Assembly (NCBI GenBank): GCA_900755095.1
Contig: CAAEFE010000086.1
Span: forward strand, 62,001 to 126,000
Direction: 5' to 3'
Source: an uncultured Bacteroides sp.
GTDB taxonomy: Bacteria; Bacteroidota; Bacteroidia; Bacteroidales; Bacteroidaceae
DNA: 64,000 nt
Shown here in pieces: positions 19,095-29,709 of this stretch (its first letter is position 1; the number at the start of each line of letters is the position of its first letter). A program made the translations under genes and the position numbers. The notes beneath the pieces are model-generated. The model ran no database searches. It was not told the DNA's origin and worked only from the letters and a program-made list of their open reading frames with translations.

Positions 19095-19151
19095 AAAAAG
19101 GGATTATGGCTATATGTATCCGGTGAAAGTTACTTATGATAGCCATAATCC
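19092..19151 (-). terminator. Intrinsic terminator of the biotin operon
   Basis: GGATTATGGCTAT (19101-19113) and ATAGCCATAATCC (19139-19151) form a perfect 13-base stem. Read on the minus strand it is followed by CTTTTTTTAA, giving a standard terminator 50 bases past the bioD stop. It also separates bioD from the converging kinase gene. Confidence 0.75.
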
Positions 19152-19200
19152 ACAAAAGAGTACGATTGTTGTCGAGTGAAAGTAGTCGGTGATTGTTTTT

Positions 19201-19854
19201 CTATAGATTCTTTTTTATTTCCGGAACCAGTATAAACTTCGTTTCCGGAAAATACTTTTTCAGCCAGGTTCGGATAAATTCCATTGTATCATTCTGAATT
19301 GTCTTGTCTTCTACGGTAGGATATAAATTATATAATACGGTATCTAGTACAATGCCGCGTTTTTGTATTGCTTCGAGACTAAGCAGGGTATGATTGATAC
19401 TCCCCAGTTTGCCCGAAGTAACAAAGATAAGCGGATATTTTTCTTGGACGATGTAGTCAATGGTTAAAAGTTCAGTAGTGAGGGGAACCATAAGGCCGCC
19501 TGCTCCTTCGAGTAAAACAGAGTCATACCGTTCACTCAATTCTTCGGTCGCACGTTTTATTTTATCAAAGTCGATGGGACGGTTATCTAGCTGGGAAGCA
19601 AGATGCGGAGAGGCGGGATAAGAGAAAATCTCCGGCATGGTTAGTCCCTCTTGGTCTTCTTTGGTGAAAGGGATTCCCATGATTTGCCGATGTAGGTCAA
19701 TATCTTCGGAATGACCTACATTTCCCGTTTGAATAAATTTCTGGGTGATGGTGCGATGGCCATTCTTGTTCCATTCACGAGCTAGAAAGCCGGTGGCATA
19801 GCTTTTTCCGGCATCAGTGTCGATACCGCTTACGAAATATACATTCTGTTTCAT
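19201..19854 (-). CDS. bioD: Dethiobiotin synthetase
   Basis: The 217-residue protein has the variant P-loop [17 protein letters not shown] (residues 6-22) and [13 protein letters not shown] (about 111-123), both diagnostic for BioD. It closes the ureido ring of dethiobiotin from 7,8-diaminopelargonate, CO2 and ATP. Its start overlaps the end of bioC by four bases (ATGA type), so the two are translationally coupled. It is the last gene of the operon. Confidence 0.95.
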   Translation of the reverse strand: MKQNVYFVSGIDTDAGKSYATGFLAREWNKNGHRTITQKFIQTGNVGHSEDIDLHRQIMGIPFTKEDQEGLTMPEIFSYPASPHLASQLDNRPIDFDKIKRATEELSERYDSVLLEGAGGLMVPLTTELLTIDYIVQEKYPLIFVTSGKLGSINHTLLSLEAIQKRGIVLDTVLYNLYPTVEDKTIQNDTMEFIRTWLKKYFPETKFILVPEIKKNL

Positions 19855-20693
19855 ACTTTTTTCTTTTTTGCGATGATATAAATGGGATGATATGTTAAGG
19901 ACACAGAAGCGCCCTGAGTAAATTCCTGCGTGTAACGTTCACAGAAGAGTTGCAAGTCACGACGAGTCCATTGTTGTTGGGGGAGATTGTTCTTAAAATT
20001 ATTTTTTGAATTGTTGTCTGATGAACACAAATCGTTCTCTTGTTTTCCGGTAGGAGAGGATTGCGTTGATAAGCCATTGACTCCGGTTTGCTTCAAGTGA
20101 TATAGTACTTTTATCGGGTCTTCGAACGAAAGCGGGATAAGCTCTTCTTCTGAATACAGTATGTCAAAATGGGGTGACAAAGCTACTTCGAGCTCTTCCC
20201 GTGAACGATAAGGAAGTCCGTTGCCGGTAAGTTCGCGTATTTCTTTCATGTTTTCTTTTCCAAAAGTGCTAAAAGCAAAATAACCCTGATTATTGAGTAG
20301 GGTATTACACCTTTCGAAAAAGTTTTCCGGTGATTCGAACCATTGCAAGGCGGAGCAGGAAGTTATCAATGTACTTTCGGTGGGGAAAGAGACTGTTTCG
20401 GCATCTCCCGGAAGAAAAGAAACCTGCTTCTTCATTAATAAGTCCTCACAGCAATATTTCATATCGGGGCAAAGGTCATTAAGTAATAACTCTTCCGGAC
20501 GGAGGGCTTGGAGTAGCATACGGGAGTAAATACCGGTTCCGCAGCCAAATTCAATTACTTTCGAGCAGGGAGAAGGTATGTGTTCTGTAAGCAAACGAAT
20601 CATTTTACCTGCTATTTGCCGTTGCACGTTTGCTTCCTTTGGATAGGTAGTGATAGCTTTTGAAAAACGTTCTGCGATTAGTCGTTTATTCAT
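19851..20693 (-). CDS. bioC: Malonyl-ACP O-methyltransferase
   Basis: From the ATG at 20693 ([24 protein letters not shown]) the protein has 280 residues. It is a class I SAM methyltransferase with motif [16 protein letters not shown] at about 45-60 and SCSALQWFE near 110, as in BioC. It caps malonyl-ACP with a methyl group so that fatty acid synthesis can build pimeloyl-ACP. A low-complexity Asn/Gln/Ser-rich insert lies near residues 210-240 ([18 protein letters not shown]), unusual for the family. It follows bioG by about 64 bases. Confidence 0.92.
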   Translation of the reverse strand: MNKRLIAERFSKAITTYPKEANVQRQIAGKMIRLLTEHIPSPCSKVIEFGCGTGIYSRMLLQALRPEELLLNDLCPDMKYCCEDLLMKKQVSFLPGDAETVSFPTESTLITSCSALQWFESPENFFERCNTLLNNQGYFAFSTFGKENMKEIRELTGNGLPYRSREELEVALSPHFDILYSEEELIPLSFEDPIKVLYHLKQTGVNGLSTQSSPTGKQENDLCSSDNNSKNNFKNNLPQQQWTRRDLQLFCERYTQEFTQGASVSLTYHPIYIIAKKKKV

Positions 20694-20757
20694 AATCAAT
20701 ATTTGTTTAATAGGCTGATATACTTGATAATCACTTTATTTTAAAATGATGGATGCA

Positions 20758-21420
20758 TCAGTTCTCCGGCTGCATGAGTATCGTGTTAAAAAGCTCTTGT
20801 TGGTAATGTGCCGCTTCCACTTGTTCAAGAGAGTCCACTTGGTTTTCCCATGCCAAATATTGGTTATCCGGGAGGAAAATGCGGTCGCCTTTTCCTATGA
20901 TAGCTTTTTGCCATTTAAAATCAGAGGGCGGCAATGATAAATATTGTTGTTGTATAGCGGCAAGTTCTTCTTTGAGTTCTTCCATCGGACGCTGGGGGGA
21001 TATGGTTTGAAAAGTTTTATAGTCAGCTATTGAACCACACATTCTTCTTTGAAATTTTTGCAAGGTTTGTTCATTCAGCCCTTGAAGTGTGCCATCGAAA
21101 ATAGAGTGAGCGATACCTTTGGTTTCGTGTATGGGGTAGAGGGTGCCGTTGATGGCGATACTTTGGGAGACAGGCAGATGTGGGTACTGCTTCATGATTT
21201 GCGAAGCTGCCCAGACTCCCATCGACCAGGCGATAAGTGTAATCTGGGAATAGGTTTCCAATAAGTCGGTATCAAATGCTAATGAACGGTAATCATAGCA
21301 AATCATCCAGTCCTTATCTGTAGGATGAATGGTCAGGAAAGGAGTTTCGTCCATCCCCCAACCGGCGAAGAAAAGCAATAGATGCTTCTGATTATTCTTT
21401 ATGATAAAATGCTGCTTCAT
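20758..21420 (-). CDS. bioG: Pimeloyl-ACP methyl ester esterase, BioG type
   Basis: The 220-residue protein belongs to the DUF452/BioG family. It has the N-terminal LLLFFAGWGMDETPF and the serine nucleophile elbow in LIAWSMGVWAASQ, near residue 73. BioG replaces BioH and removes the methyl group from pimeloyl-ACP methyl ester. Its ATG overlaps the bioF stop by four bases. Placement between bioF and bioC agrees with this role. Confidence 0.9.
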   Translation of the reverse strand: MKQHFIIKNNQKHLLLFFAGWGMDETPFLTIHPTDKDWMICYDYRSLAFDTDLLETYSQITLIAWSMGVWAASQIMKQYPHLPVSQSIAINGTLYPIHETKGIAHSIFDGTLQGLNEQTLQKFQRRMCGSIADYKTFQTISPQRPMEELKEELAAIQQQYLSLPPSDFKWQKAIIGKGDRIFLPDNQYLAWENQVDSLEQVEAAHYQQELFNTILMQPEN

Positions 21421-22571
21421 TCGTTTATCAGTTTGATGAGTTGGTCAATTTCATGTTCAGTGATGTCCGCTGTCAGTGAAAAACGGATACGTGAAGTTCC
21501 GTCGGGTACGGTAGGTGGACGGACGGGCAATGCATAGAATCCTTTGCGCTGGAGTTCTTCTGCTTTCAATATGGTATCTTCACTGGCTCCTATAATCATA
21601 GGTACAATATGGCTCACCGATGGGCAATTATATCCTTTGGCTGTAAGGGCTACCTTTAGCTTTTCACTGATTTGTAGCAGGTGAGCCCTCTTATGTTGTA
21701 AAGCTGAAAGGCGTTCTAACACCCACGAAGTCCACTGGATATTGATAGGAGGAAGTGCGGTGGTGAATATAAACGTGCGCATTTTATTAATAAGATATTC
21801 CCGAATGAGTTGCCGACAGACAATATAGGCACCTGCCGAAGCAATGGCTTTTCCGAATGTTCCTACCAAAAAGTCTATATCGTTGATACAGTCCTGTTCT
21901 TCGGCACATCCTAATCCTTTTTTTCCTCGTACACCAAAAGCATGAGCCTCATCTACATAAAGAAGAACATTGGAATAACTCTTTTTGAGTTGAATGAGAG
22001 CGGGAAGATCAGCTTCATCGCCATCCATGCTGAAGATACTTTCGGTAACAATAATAAGCTGCTCATAAGCGTTATGATTTTCAGCAATCAGTCGTTGCAA
22101 CTGGGAAATATCATTGTGACGATACCGAATACATTTAGCTGATGATAATTTAATTCCGTCTATCAGGCTTGCATGCACTAGCTTGTCGGCAAGAATCAGT
22201 GTGTGAGTATTGCAAATGGCAGGAAGTATTCCTGTATTGGCATGATAACCACTATTGAATATAAGTGCACTTTCCGTTCCGAACATCGTGGCTAGCTGTT
22301 GCTCCAACTTCTGATAGTCACTAAAATTGCCGGTCAGTAACCGGGAAGAGGAGGAAGTAGGCAGGAATGTTTCAGGGGTGAGTGTTTTTAAGAATTCCTT
22401 CCTCAATGAAATGTCATTGGACAGCCCGAGATAATCATTAGAAGATAGGTTCAACATTCGTTGTCCGTTCAGCAGAACATCTCGTCCTTCGTGAATAAGC
22501 GGTGGGAGAGAACGGTAGTTCTTTTTCTCTTTCAAGGTCTGGAGTTCCTGGTTTATATGTTCTAATGTCAT
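21417..22571 (-). CDS. bioF: 8-amino-7-oxononanoate synthase
   Basis: The 384-residue protein is a fold-type I PLP enzyme of the alpha-oxoamine synthase family. It has LNLSSNDYLGLS near the N-terminus, DEAHAFGVRGKKGLG (about 208-222) and the PLP lysine in GTFGKAIASAGAYI (about 238-251). It joins pimeloyl-ACP and alanine. It follows the bioB-bioA fusion after a 221-base gap that holds a palindrome array, and overlaps bioG downstream. Confidence 0.95.
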   Translation of the reverse strand: MTLEHINQELQTLKEKKNYRSLPPLIHEGRDVLLNGQRMLNLSSNDYLGLSNDISLRKEFLKTLTPETFLPTSSSSRLLTGNFSDYQKLEQQLATMFGTESALIFNSGYHANTGILPAICNTHTLILADKLVHASLIDGIKLSSAKCIRYRHNDISQLQRLIAENHNAYEQLIIVTESIFSMDGDEADLPALIQLKKSYSNVLLYVDEAHAFGVRGKKGLGCAEEQDCINDIDFLVGTFGKAIASAGAYIVCRQLIREYLINKMRTFIFTTALPPINIQWTSWVLERLSALQHKRAHLLQISEKLKVALTAKGYNCPSVSHIVPMIIGASEDTILKAEELQRKGFYALPVRPPTVPDGTSRIRFSLTADITEHEIDQLIKLINE

Positions 22572-22670
22572 GAATTATTGTTTTAAGTAATAAGTATTCG
22601 ATATATGGATGGTTGAAAGCGTAATCAGTTGTCTATAAGATGTTTATTGTCTAAAGAAGTATCCCGAAAG

Positions 22671-22751
22671 TTTCTCACCGACCAAGGCATCCTTCCTCGG
22701 TGAGGAAAGGCCCGTTCCTCACCGAGGAACACCCTTTTGCTCACCGAGGAA
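22671..22751. repeat. Palindrome array inside the biotin operon, 22-base period
   Basis: Four 15-base units start at 22671 (TTTCTCACCGACCAA), 22693 (TTCCTCGGTGAGGAA), 22715 (TTCCTCACCGAGGAA) and 22737 (TTGCTCACCGAGGAA), exactly 22 bases apart. The second is inverted relative to the others, so it can pair with either neighbour. The array lies between bioBA and bioF and could form a stable hairpin that affects transcription or mRNA decay. Confidence 0.85.
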
Positions 22752-22792
22752 CAGATTCTTGGGTGAAAATCTGGTAATATTCTTCTTATCTG

Positions 22793-25207
22793 TCATCTTT
22801 TTTGAATAACTTTAAGTAAGCCGGAAGTCAGTTCGCTTAATTGTTCCGAAGTGATGATGAAAGGCGGCATCAGATATACCAGCTTGCCAAAGGGACGTAC
22901 CCAGATTCTTTCTTCCACAAATCTTCGTTGCATATAGGCCATATTTACCGGACGTTTCATCTCAATGACTCCGATGGCTCCGAGTATTCGTACATCAGCC
23001 ACTTCCGGAAATTCCCGTGCAGGAGCTAGTTCTTCTTTCAGTTGAGTTTCGATTCGCTTCACATTCTCTTGCCAACCGGATTCGAGCAGCAGGCGAACGG
23101 AAGCGCAAGCCACTGCACACGCAAGTGGATTCCCCATAAATGTAGGTCCGTGCATAAAAGCTCCCGGTGTGTGGTTAGAGATTGTATCTGCTATCCGGTT
23201 GCTGGTCAATACAGCAGAAAGTGTCATATATCCTCCGGTCAGTGCTTTACCGATACACATTATATCCGGTTCTACTCCGGCATGTTCCCAAGCAAAAAGT
23301 TTACCGGTTCGTCCGAATCCCGTTGCTATCTCATCGAAAATAAGAAGAATATCGTGCTTCCGGCAAAGCTTTTCTGCTTCGCGCAGGTACTGCGGATGAT
23401 AAAACCACATCCCGCCTGCTCCCTGTACCACCGGTTCCAGAATAAGCGCCGCTAACTCTTTTGAATGTTTTTCAATCATCTCTTGTAGAGGTAGTATATC
23501 TTTCGGATTCCATTCTCCGTCGAACCGGGAAGTGGGGGACGGGACAAAATAACGTACAGGCAATGCCGAACCGAAAAGACTGTGCATACCCGTCACCGGA
23601 TCACATACAGACATGGCATTCCACGTATCACCGTGATAGCCGGAACGGATAGCCACGAAATTGTTCTTTTCCGGTTTTCCTGCGGCATACCAATATTGTA
23701 CAGCCATTTTCAGTGCCACTTCTACGGCTACCGAACCGGAATCTGCATAGAATATTTTCTGCATGGAGGAAGGAACCAAAGGCAATAATAGTTTCCCCAG
23801 TTCAATGGCCGGATCATGCGTCAGTCCTCCGAACATGACATGAGACATTTTATCTAATTGTTCTTTTGCCGCCTGATTTAATACCGGATGATTATATCCA
23901 TGCACTGCACACCACCAGGAAGACATTCCGTCAATGAGTGTCCGTCCGTCTTCGAGGGTAATGGTTGCTCCGTCTGCCCGTTTCACTTTGTAGACAGGAA
24001 GCGGATCGGTAGTCGAAGTGTACGGATGCCAGATATGTTCGCGGTCAAACTGGGAACCGGCGAAATGATAACCTTCTTCTTGAATCATCTTTTTGTCTTC
24101 CGATACTTTGGAGCCGAGTGTTGTCAATAGGTCGCCTACGATAGCCGAGTTAATTCCGATATATAATGCCTTGCGCATCGCTTCGGAAGAAAGCTGTGAA
24201 CGTCCTCCGGCAAAACGCAGAAAAGCGGTTGGATTGATAAAACGAAAGATAACGATGGTTTTGAGTATTTCTTCTTCGCTTAAAGGCTGCTCATTTTCCA
24301 GTGGAGTTCCCGGAATCGGGCTAAGCAGGTTGATAGGTATGGATTGAACATTCAGTTCTGCCAATGTGAAAGCAAATTCAATCCGTTGTTCCATCGTTTC
24401 TCCCATGCCGATGATACCTCCGCAACAGATATCCATGCCTACACGACGGGCTGCATCGAGAGTAGCCAGTTTCTGTTCTTGCGTATGCGTAGAGCAGAGT
24501 TTGGAAAAATAAGACGGGGCAGTTTCCAGATTACAGTGATAACGGGTGATTCCTGCTTCATGCAGGGAACGCAATTCTTCTTCATTGAGCAGTCCCAGAG
24601 AAGCACAAAGTTGAATCGACGAATGTCGACGCATATAACGGACTGTATCGCAAAGTTGGGTAATCTGTTTGGGAGATGGTTTTCGTCCGCTGGTAACGAG
24701 GGAGAATCGGTTGACGTCCTGGGCTTCATTGTATTGGGCCTGTCGAAGACATTCTTCAGCGGGAAGGAGATCGTAAATCTCGGCTTTAGTCCGGTAGTGG
24801 GAGGATTGTGCACACCATTTGCAGTTTTCCGGACATCGGCCGGACTTGGCGTTGATGATGGAACACATGTCGAACTCGTGTGAAGCACGCGCGACGGTAA
24901 TCTCATGCGCGGCGGCATAAAGCGCCTCGCTGTCAGCCATGTTGGCTAGCCAAGCAGCTTGGTCGGGTGATATGTCGATACCCGCCAACACTTGGTCTTT
25001 GATTTCCTGAAGTGTCATAAATGTATGATAAGGGATAGTTTGTGCAGCATTCTGCTTACGAAGAGCAACGTCTACTACATTGGTATGCAGATGACCGATT
25101 TGGAATTCGCGTCCCATACTTGCAAAGGCAGCATAGTTCTTTCTTCCCCAGTAGCGAAAGCGGGAAAGAAGAGCGCGTGTGGTCTGTATGTGGCGTTGTT
25201 GCTTCAT
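22793..25207 (-). CDS. bioBA: Fused biotin synthase - adenosylmethionine-8-amino-7-oxononanoate aminotransferase
   Basis: One reading frame of 804 residues joins two enzymes. Residues 64-380 are BioB, a radical-SAM protein with [11 protein letters not shown] as the cluster motif, which inserts sulfur into dethiobiotin. Residues 385-804 are BioA, a PLP transaminase with [11 protein letters not shown] at its start and the PLP lysine in [11 protein letters not shown]. The catalytic motifs of both look intact. The start is uncertain: [11 protein letters not shown] at 25018 is the normal BioB start, while the ATG at 25207 adds 63 residues ([19 protein letters not shown] region) and sits about 25 bases after the predicted transcription start. 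It is the first gene of the biotin operon. Confidence 0.93.
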   Translation of the reverse strand: MKQQRHIQTTRALLSRFRYWGRKNYAAFASMGREFQIGHLHTNVVDVALRKQNAAQTIPYHTFMTLQEIKDQVLAGIDISPDQAAWLANMADSEALYAAAHEITVARASHEFDMCSIINAKSGRCPENCKWCAQSSHYRTKAEIYDLLPAEECLRQAQYNEAQDVNRFSLVTSGRKPSPKQITQLCDTVRYMRRHSSIQLCASLGLLNEEELRSLHEAGITRYHCNLETAPSYFSKLCSTHTQEQKLATLDAARRVGMDICCGGIIGMGETMEQRIEFAFTLAELNVQSIPINLLSPIPGTPLENEQPLSEEEILKTIVIFRFINPTAFLRFAGGRSQLSSEAMRKALYIGINSAIVGDLLTTLGSKVSEDKKMIQEEGYHFAGSQFDREHIWHPYTSTTDPLPVYKVKRADGATITLEDGRTLIDGMSSWWCAVHGYNHPVLNQAAKEQLDKMSHVMFGGLTHDPAIELGKLLLPLVPSSMQKIFYADSGSVAVEVALKMAVQYWYAAGKPEKNNFVAIRSGYHGDTWNAMSVCDPVTGMHSLFGSALPVRYFVPSPTSRFDGEWNPKDILPLQEMIEKHSKELAALILEPVVQGAGGMWFYHPQYLREAEKLCRKHDILLIFDEIATGFGRTGKLFAWEHAGVEPDIMCIGKALTGGYMTLSAVLTSNRIADTISNHTPGAFMHGPTFMGNPLACAVACASVRLLLESGWQENVKRIETQLKEELAPAREFPEVADVRILGAIGVIEMKRPVNMAYMQRRFVEERIWVRPFGKLVYLMPPFIITSEQLSELTSGLLKVIQKR

Positions 25208-25239
25208 TGATTTTTTTACTTTTGTTCGTTAGAACGTGG

Positions 25240-25269
25240 CAAATGTACAAAGATTCTTTGGATAAGCAA
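25240..25269 (-). promoter_or_regulatory. Promoter of the biotin operon
   Basis: On the minus strand TTG (25269-25267), a 19-base spacer and TACATTTG (25247-25240) match the Bacteroides promoter consensus. Transcription should begin near 25232. No clear palindrome of the BirA-operator kind was seen around it. Confidence 0.65.
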
Positions 25270-25299
25270 GCAAGTTGATGATTTCTAGTTTCTGTGGAA

Positions 25300-26445
25300 T
25301 TATTTCTTTTTCCTGTATTCTTTGCGGGTGTTGAAGTTGAATCCGGCATATATTTGGAGAGTACCGAATCCATTGTCGACAGAGAAATTGTTGCGATGAT
25401 AATTGTAGTTTTTTCCAACAAAAGAAGTACCTACGTAATACTTGCCTGTGTTGTAGACAATCCCTGCCCGAACCAGAAAATCCAGATTGAATTTACCGTA
25501 CCATGCTTTTGCTTCATTTGTTTCTGCGTCCACATCGGAAGCTTTGTAGGCAATGGCAGGGGTGAGAGACAGGCATGCCAGACAGTTGCGGGCAAAGACC
25601 CAGTTGTAGGCGTAGCCGAAACTGATATTGGCATTGGTGTATTTAATATTCTTGACTTTCATGGCAGGATTCATCGCCTCCTGGATAAATCCCGGAAGTG
25701 CTGTATAGTCGAAGTCGAGATGATGCTTTGAAATGGAAAAACCTGCAATAAATGTACCTGCATTGCGTCGTTGATTGGTGGACTGACTGAATGCGGCAGG
25801 ATAGGAGAATTTACGGTTATTGAAGATATAATATAGATTCAGTCCTTTGATATCTACCTTTATTCCGCTGAAATCTTCGGAATAGTTGGAGGGGATATCG
25901 TCTGAAAATCCTCTGATTTTATGTATTTTGTAATCATTACCAGTGCGGCGATAGAAGATATCCACACCCAGTTTGGAACTGTATAGGCTAAGATCGAATT
26001 CTGTTCCTCTGTTCTTTCGGGTACCTTTTTTGAAAATATCGTTCACATCTACAGACCATCCCAGGAAAATCCATCGCCAGCCGAAATACAATCCTATCTT
26101 GTTGTGCGGGTTGGGAGAAAAACTAAGTTTCTGTGGCTGCGGCAATTCACTGGTGATAGAATAATACTCAAAGTTGCTGAAATGAGTAACCATCAGCGCA
26201 TAGTTATAACGGTTGGGACTGATATAGAGCGTATCGAAATCACTGAAGTTCATAAACTTCTTGATCGCTCTTTTAAAAGCACTTGGCTTGGCGGTTGCTG
26301 TGGAATCTACTTCTGTACTATCGTTGCCTAAAGAGACTTTCTCTTCAGTCTGTGCCTGTAAGGACAGTGAAAATAACAGAAAAAGATATAGAATAACCCG
26401 TTTCCCCATGTGGTTCTTTGTTGGTATAGATATTTTTTGTTTCAC
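25300..26445 (-). CDS. DUF4421 outer-membrane protein
   Basis: The protein has 381 residues, or 369 if it starts at the second ATG (26409, MGKRVILYLFLLFSLSLQAQ), which begins directly with a signal peptide and is preferred. A Lys-rich linker (AFKRAIKKFMNFSDFDTLYISPNRYNYALMV) leads into about 300 residues of alternating strands, including GLYFGWRWIFLGWSVD and NISFGYAYNWVF, matching DUF4421. It is likely an outer-membrane barrel of unknown function. It ends 92 bases before the biotin operon and may be transcribed alone. Confidence 0.8.
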   Translation of the reverse strand: MKQKISIPTKNHMGKRVILYLFLLFSLSLQAQTEEKVSLGNDSTEVDSTATAKPSAFKRAIKKFMNFSDFDTLYISPNRYNYALMVTHFSNFEYYSITSELPQPQKLSFSPNPHNKIGLYFGWRWIFLGWSVDVNDIFKKGTRKNRGTEFDLSLYSSKLGVDIFYRRTGNDYKIHKIRGFSDDIPSNYSEDFSGIKVDIKGLNLYYIFNNRKFSYPAAFSQSTNQRRNAGTFIAGFSISKHHLDFDYTALPGFIQEAMNPAMKVKNIKYTNANISFGYAYNWVFARNCLACLSLTPAIAYKASDVDAETNEAKAWYGKFNLDFLVRAGIVYNTGKYYVGTSFVGKNYNYHRNNFSVDNGFGTLQIYAGFNFNTRKEYRKKK

Positions 26446-26566
26446 GAATGTACTACCTTTCGTTGATTTATACTAGCAATCTTCTAAAAAATGTTTCGTT
26501 TCCTAAACAAAAAAGTTCAATGTACTGTTAGTTACAACAAGCAAATAAATCTTAAGCCACAAAATT

Positions 26567-29500
26567 ATGAGAATCTATTTACGTTTATTAGTCGTGTCTC
26601 TTCTGCTTTTTGTAGGAAATATAGTATATGCGGAAGCACAGCAGGAGAAACGCGTGACAGGCACGGTGACTTCTGAAGGAGAACCTTTGCCTGGTGTCTC
26701 CGTACAATTGAAAGGAGCATCTTCCGGCACCATTACCGATATTGATGGAAAGTATTCGATTGAGGTTCTTGCTACCGGTACTTTAGTGTTCCGTTTTGTA
26801 GGAATGAGAACAGTAGAACAACCGGTGAATAACCGGAGTGTGATTAATGTCACGTTGGAATCGGAAAGTAAGGAACTGGAAGAAGTAATGGTAGTAGCTT
26901 ATGCTACCGCTAAAAAGTATAGTTTTACCGGAGCAGCTTCGACGATGAAAGCAGGTGAGATTGAAAAGTTACAGACTTCCAGCATATCACGTATATTAGA
27001 GGGTACGGTATCCGGAGTACAGGCAAGTGCGGCAAGTGGGCAGCCGGGTACGGATGCGGAAATCCGTATTCGTGGTATCGGGTCTATCAACGCTTCCAGC
27101 GCTCCGCTTTATGTAGTGGACGGTGTACCGTTTGATGGTAGTGTGAACTCTATCAATCCGGATGACATATCTTCGATGACAGTATTGAAAGATGCGGCCT
27201 CTGCTGCTTTGTACGGTTCCCGTGGTGCGAATGGAGTGATTATTATCACCACCAAGCAGGGAGATCAAAATACCAAAGCAACGGTAAAGGTGAAAGCTTC
27301 CTTAGGAGGTTCCAACCGTGCCGTGCGTGATTATGATCGTGTCAGTACCGACCAATATTTTGAATTATATTGGGAAGCACTTCGCAATCAGTATGCCAAG
27401 AGTGCGGATTATACTCCGGCAACTGCCGCCACGCAAGCATCCAAAGACTTGGTAACGAAATTAATGGGAGGTGGCCCGAACCCCTATGGTCCTCAATATG
27501 CGCAACCGGTCGGTACAGATGGAAAGCTGGTGGCAGGTGCCCGTTCGTTATGGAATTCTGACTGGAGTGACGCCATGGAGCAACAGGCACTTCGCACAGA
27601 GTTAAATCTAAGTGTTTCCGGAGGTGGAAAAGCGAATCAGTATTTCTTTTCTGCCGGATACCTGAATGATAAAGGTATTGCACTCGAATCCGGTTACCAG
27701 CGTTTCAATCTCCGTTCCAATATCACCAGCGAGATGACTTCCTGGTTGAAAGGAGGCGTCAATTTGAGTTTCGCACATTCCATGCAGAACTATCCAGTTT
27801 CATCCGACTCCAAAACCAGTAATGTGATTACCGCAGGACGTACCATGCCGGGATTCTATCCCATTTATGAAATGAATACGGATGGTAGCTACAAATTGGA
27901 TGAGAGTGGAGATCGTATTTATGACTTCGGTTCTTATCGTCCTTCCGGTTCGATGGCAAACTGGAACCTTCCGGCTACTTTGCCTTTGGATAAATCGGAA
28001 CGAATGAAAGATGAAGTTTCCGGTCGTACTTTTCTGGAAGCTACGATTATTGAAGGACTGAAATTCAAGACAAGTTTTAACTTTGACTTGATTAATTATA
28101 ATACATTGGATTATACGAATCCGAAGTTAGGTCCGGCTAAAGAGAACGGAGGCGGTGTCAGCAGGATGAATACCCGCACTTTCTCCTGGACGTGGAACAA
28201 TATCGCTACGTATGACAAGACAATTGGTGAACATCATTTTAATGTTCTTGCCGGTGTGGAGGCTTATTCTTACCGCTACGATGAACTGACGGCATCACGT
28301 TCCAAAATGGCGCAGCCTGATATGCCGGAATTGGTAGTCGGTTCACAGCTGACCGGAGGTTCTGGATATCGCATCGACTATGCATTGGTGGGTTATCTGA
28401 CGCAAGCGTTATATGATTATCAGAATAAATATTTCTTCTCGGCATCTTATCGTCGCGACGGTTCTTCACGTTTTGCACCCGAAACCCGCTGGGGAAATTT
28501 CTGGTCGCTGGGTACTTCCTGGCGTATCGACCGGGAAGAGTTTATGGCAAGCACTTCCGACTGGTTATCTGCCTTAACCCTGAAAATGAGCTATGGTGCA
28601 CAGGGAAACGATAACTTGGGTACGTATTATGCGAGTAAAGGGCTTTATACCATTGTTTCCAATCTGGGAGAAAATGCGTTAGTGTCCGACCGTATGGCGA
28701 CCCCGAACCTGAAATGGGAAACGAACCTCAACTTTAACGTGGGTATCGACTTCTCCCTGTTCAACAACCGTTTTTCCGGTTCGTTTGACTTCTTTACACG
28801 TCGTTCGAAAGATTTGCTTTACTCACGTCCGATAGCTCCTTCCCTGGGATATGGTTCTATTGACGAGAATGTAGGAGCCTTGAAGAATACAGGTATAGAA
28901 ATGGTGTTGAACGGAACGATTATCAATCAGAATGGTTGGGTATGGAAACTGGGTATGAATCTGACACATTATAAGAATAAGGTGACGGATCTTCCTTTGA
29001 AAGATATGCCGCAAAGTGGTGTGAACAAGTTGCAGGTAGGCCGTTCTGTTTATGATTTCTATATGATAGAGTGGGCGGGAGTAGATCCGGAGAACGGAGA
29101 TCCGTTGTGGTATATGGATGAAGAAGATGAAAATCACAATCCGACCGGAAAACGTGTCACAACAAACGATTACGGTTCGGCTGACTATTATTACGTCAAT
29201 AAATCATCTCTCCCGAAGGTATACGGTGGATTCAATACCTCTCTTTCCTGGAAAGGATTTGATCTTTCTGCCATCTTTGCTTATAGTATCGGTGGATATA
29301 TCTACAATCGTGATATAACAATGATCCTGCACAACGGAAGTCTGGAAGGACGTGACTGGTCGACGGAGATTCTAAAAAGATGGACTCCCGACAATCGTAA
29401 TACAGATGTTCCCGCTTTGAGTACTACCACTAATAACTGGAACTCGGCTTCTACCCGTTTTTTGCAGAATAATTCGTATATGCGATTGAAAAACCTGACT

Positions 29501-29695
29501 CTTTCCTATAACTTACCCAAACAGTGGATTAGTAAGTTATCATTGAGCAGTGTACAGGTATATGTACAAGGAGATAATCTGTTTACCATTCACCGGAATC
29601 AGGGACTAGACCCTGAACAGGGAATTACCGGTATCACTTATTATCGCTATCCGGCTATGCGAACGATCTCCGGAGGTATCAACGTTTCTTTCTAA
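26567..29695 (+). CDS. SusC/RagA-family TonB-linked outer-membrane transporter
   Basis: The 1042-residue protein has a signal peptide (NIVYAEAQQ), a carboxypeptidase-regulatory-like domain (about 27-100; GEPLPGVSVQLKGASSGTIT-type), a TonB-box-like VMVVAYATAKK and a plug with VVDGVPFDGSVN and VLKDAASAALYGSRGANGVI-type sequence. A beta-barrel follows and ends in GGINVSF. It is paired with the SusD-like gene 14 bases downstream. No glycoside hydrolase, sulfatase or protease gene is close by, so the imported ligand is unknown; the biotin genes next door make a vitamin or precursor worth considering, but this is only position-based. Confidence 0.95.
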   Translation: MRIYLRLLVVSLLLFVGNIVYAEAQQEKRVTGTVTSEGEPLPGVSVQLKGASSGTITDIDGKYSIEVLATGTLVFRFVGMRTVEQPVNNRSVINVTLESESKELEEVMVVAYATAKKYSFTGAASTMKAGEIEKLQTSSISRILEGTVSGVQASAASGQPGTDAEIRIRGIGSINASSAPLYVVDGVPFDGSVNSINPDDISSMTVLKDAASAALYGSRGANGVIIITTKQGDQNTKATVKVKASLGGSNRAVRDYDRVSTDQYFELYWEALRNQYAKSADYTPATAATQASKDLVTKLMGGGPNPYGPQYAQPVGTDGKLVAGARSLWNSDWSDAMEQQALRTELNLSVSGGGKANQYFFSAGYLNDKGIALESGYQRFNLRSNITSEMTSWLKGGVNLSFAHSMQNYPVSSDSKTSNVITAGRTMPGFYPIYEMNTDGSYKLDESGDRIYDFGSYRPSGSMANWNLPATLPLDKSERMKDEVSGRTFLEATIIEGLKFKTSFNFDLINYNTLDYTNPKLGPAKENGGGVSRMNTRTFSWTWNNIATYDKTIGEHHFNVLAGVEAYSYRYDELTASRSKMAQPDMPELVVGSQLTGGSGYRIDYALVGYLTQALYDYQNKYFFSASYRRDGSSRFAPETRWGNFWSLGTSWRIDREEFMASTSDWLSALTLKMSYGAQGNDNLGTYYASKGLYTIVSNLGENALVSDRMATPNLKWETNLNFNVGIDFSLFNNRFSGSFDFFTRRSKDLLYSRPIAPSLGYGSIDENVGALKNTGIEMVLNGTIINQNGWVWKLGMNLTHYKNKVTDLPLKDMPQSGVNKLQVGRSVYDFYMIEWAGVDPENGDPLWYMDEEDENHNPTGKRVTTNDYGSADYYYVNKSSLPKVYGGFNTSLSWKGFDLSAIFAYSIGGYIYNRDITMILHNGSLEGRDWSTEILKRWTPDNRNTDVPALSTTTNNWNSASTRFLQNNSYMRLKNLTLSYNLPKQWISKLSLSSVQVYVQGDNLFTIHRNQGLDPEQGITGITYYRYPAMRTISGGINVSF

Positions 29696-29709
29696 ATTCA
29701 GACTAAATT

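Noticed and set aside
24344..24883. Long frame on the plus strand opposite the bioB part
   Set aside because: It is antisense to a clear radical-SAM coding region and shows no domain or start signal of its own.
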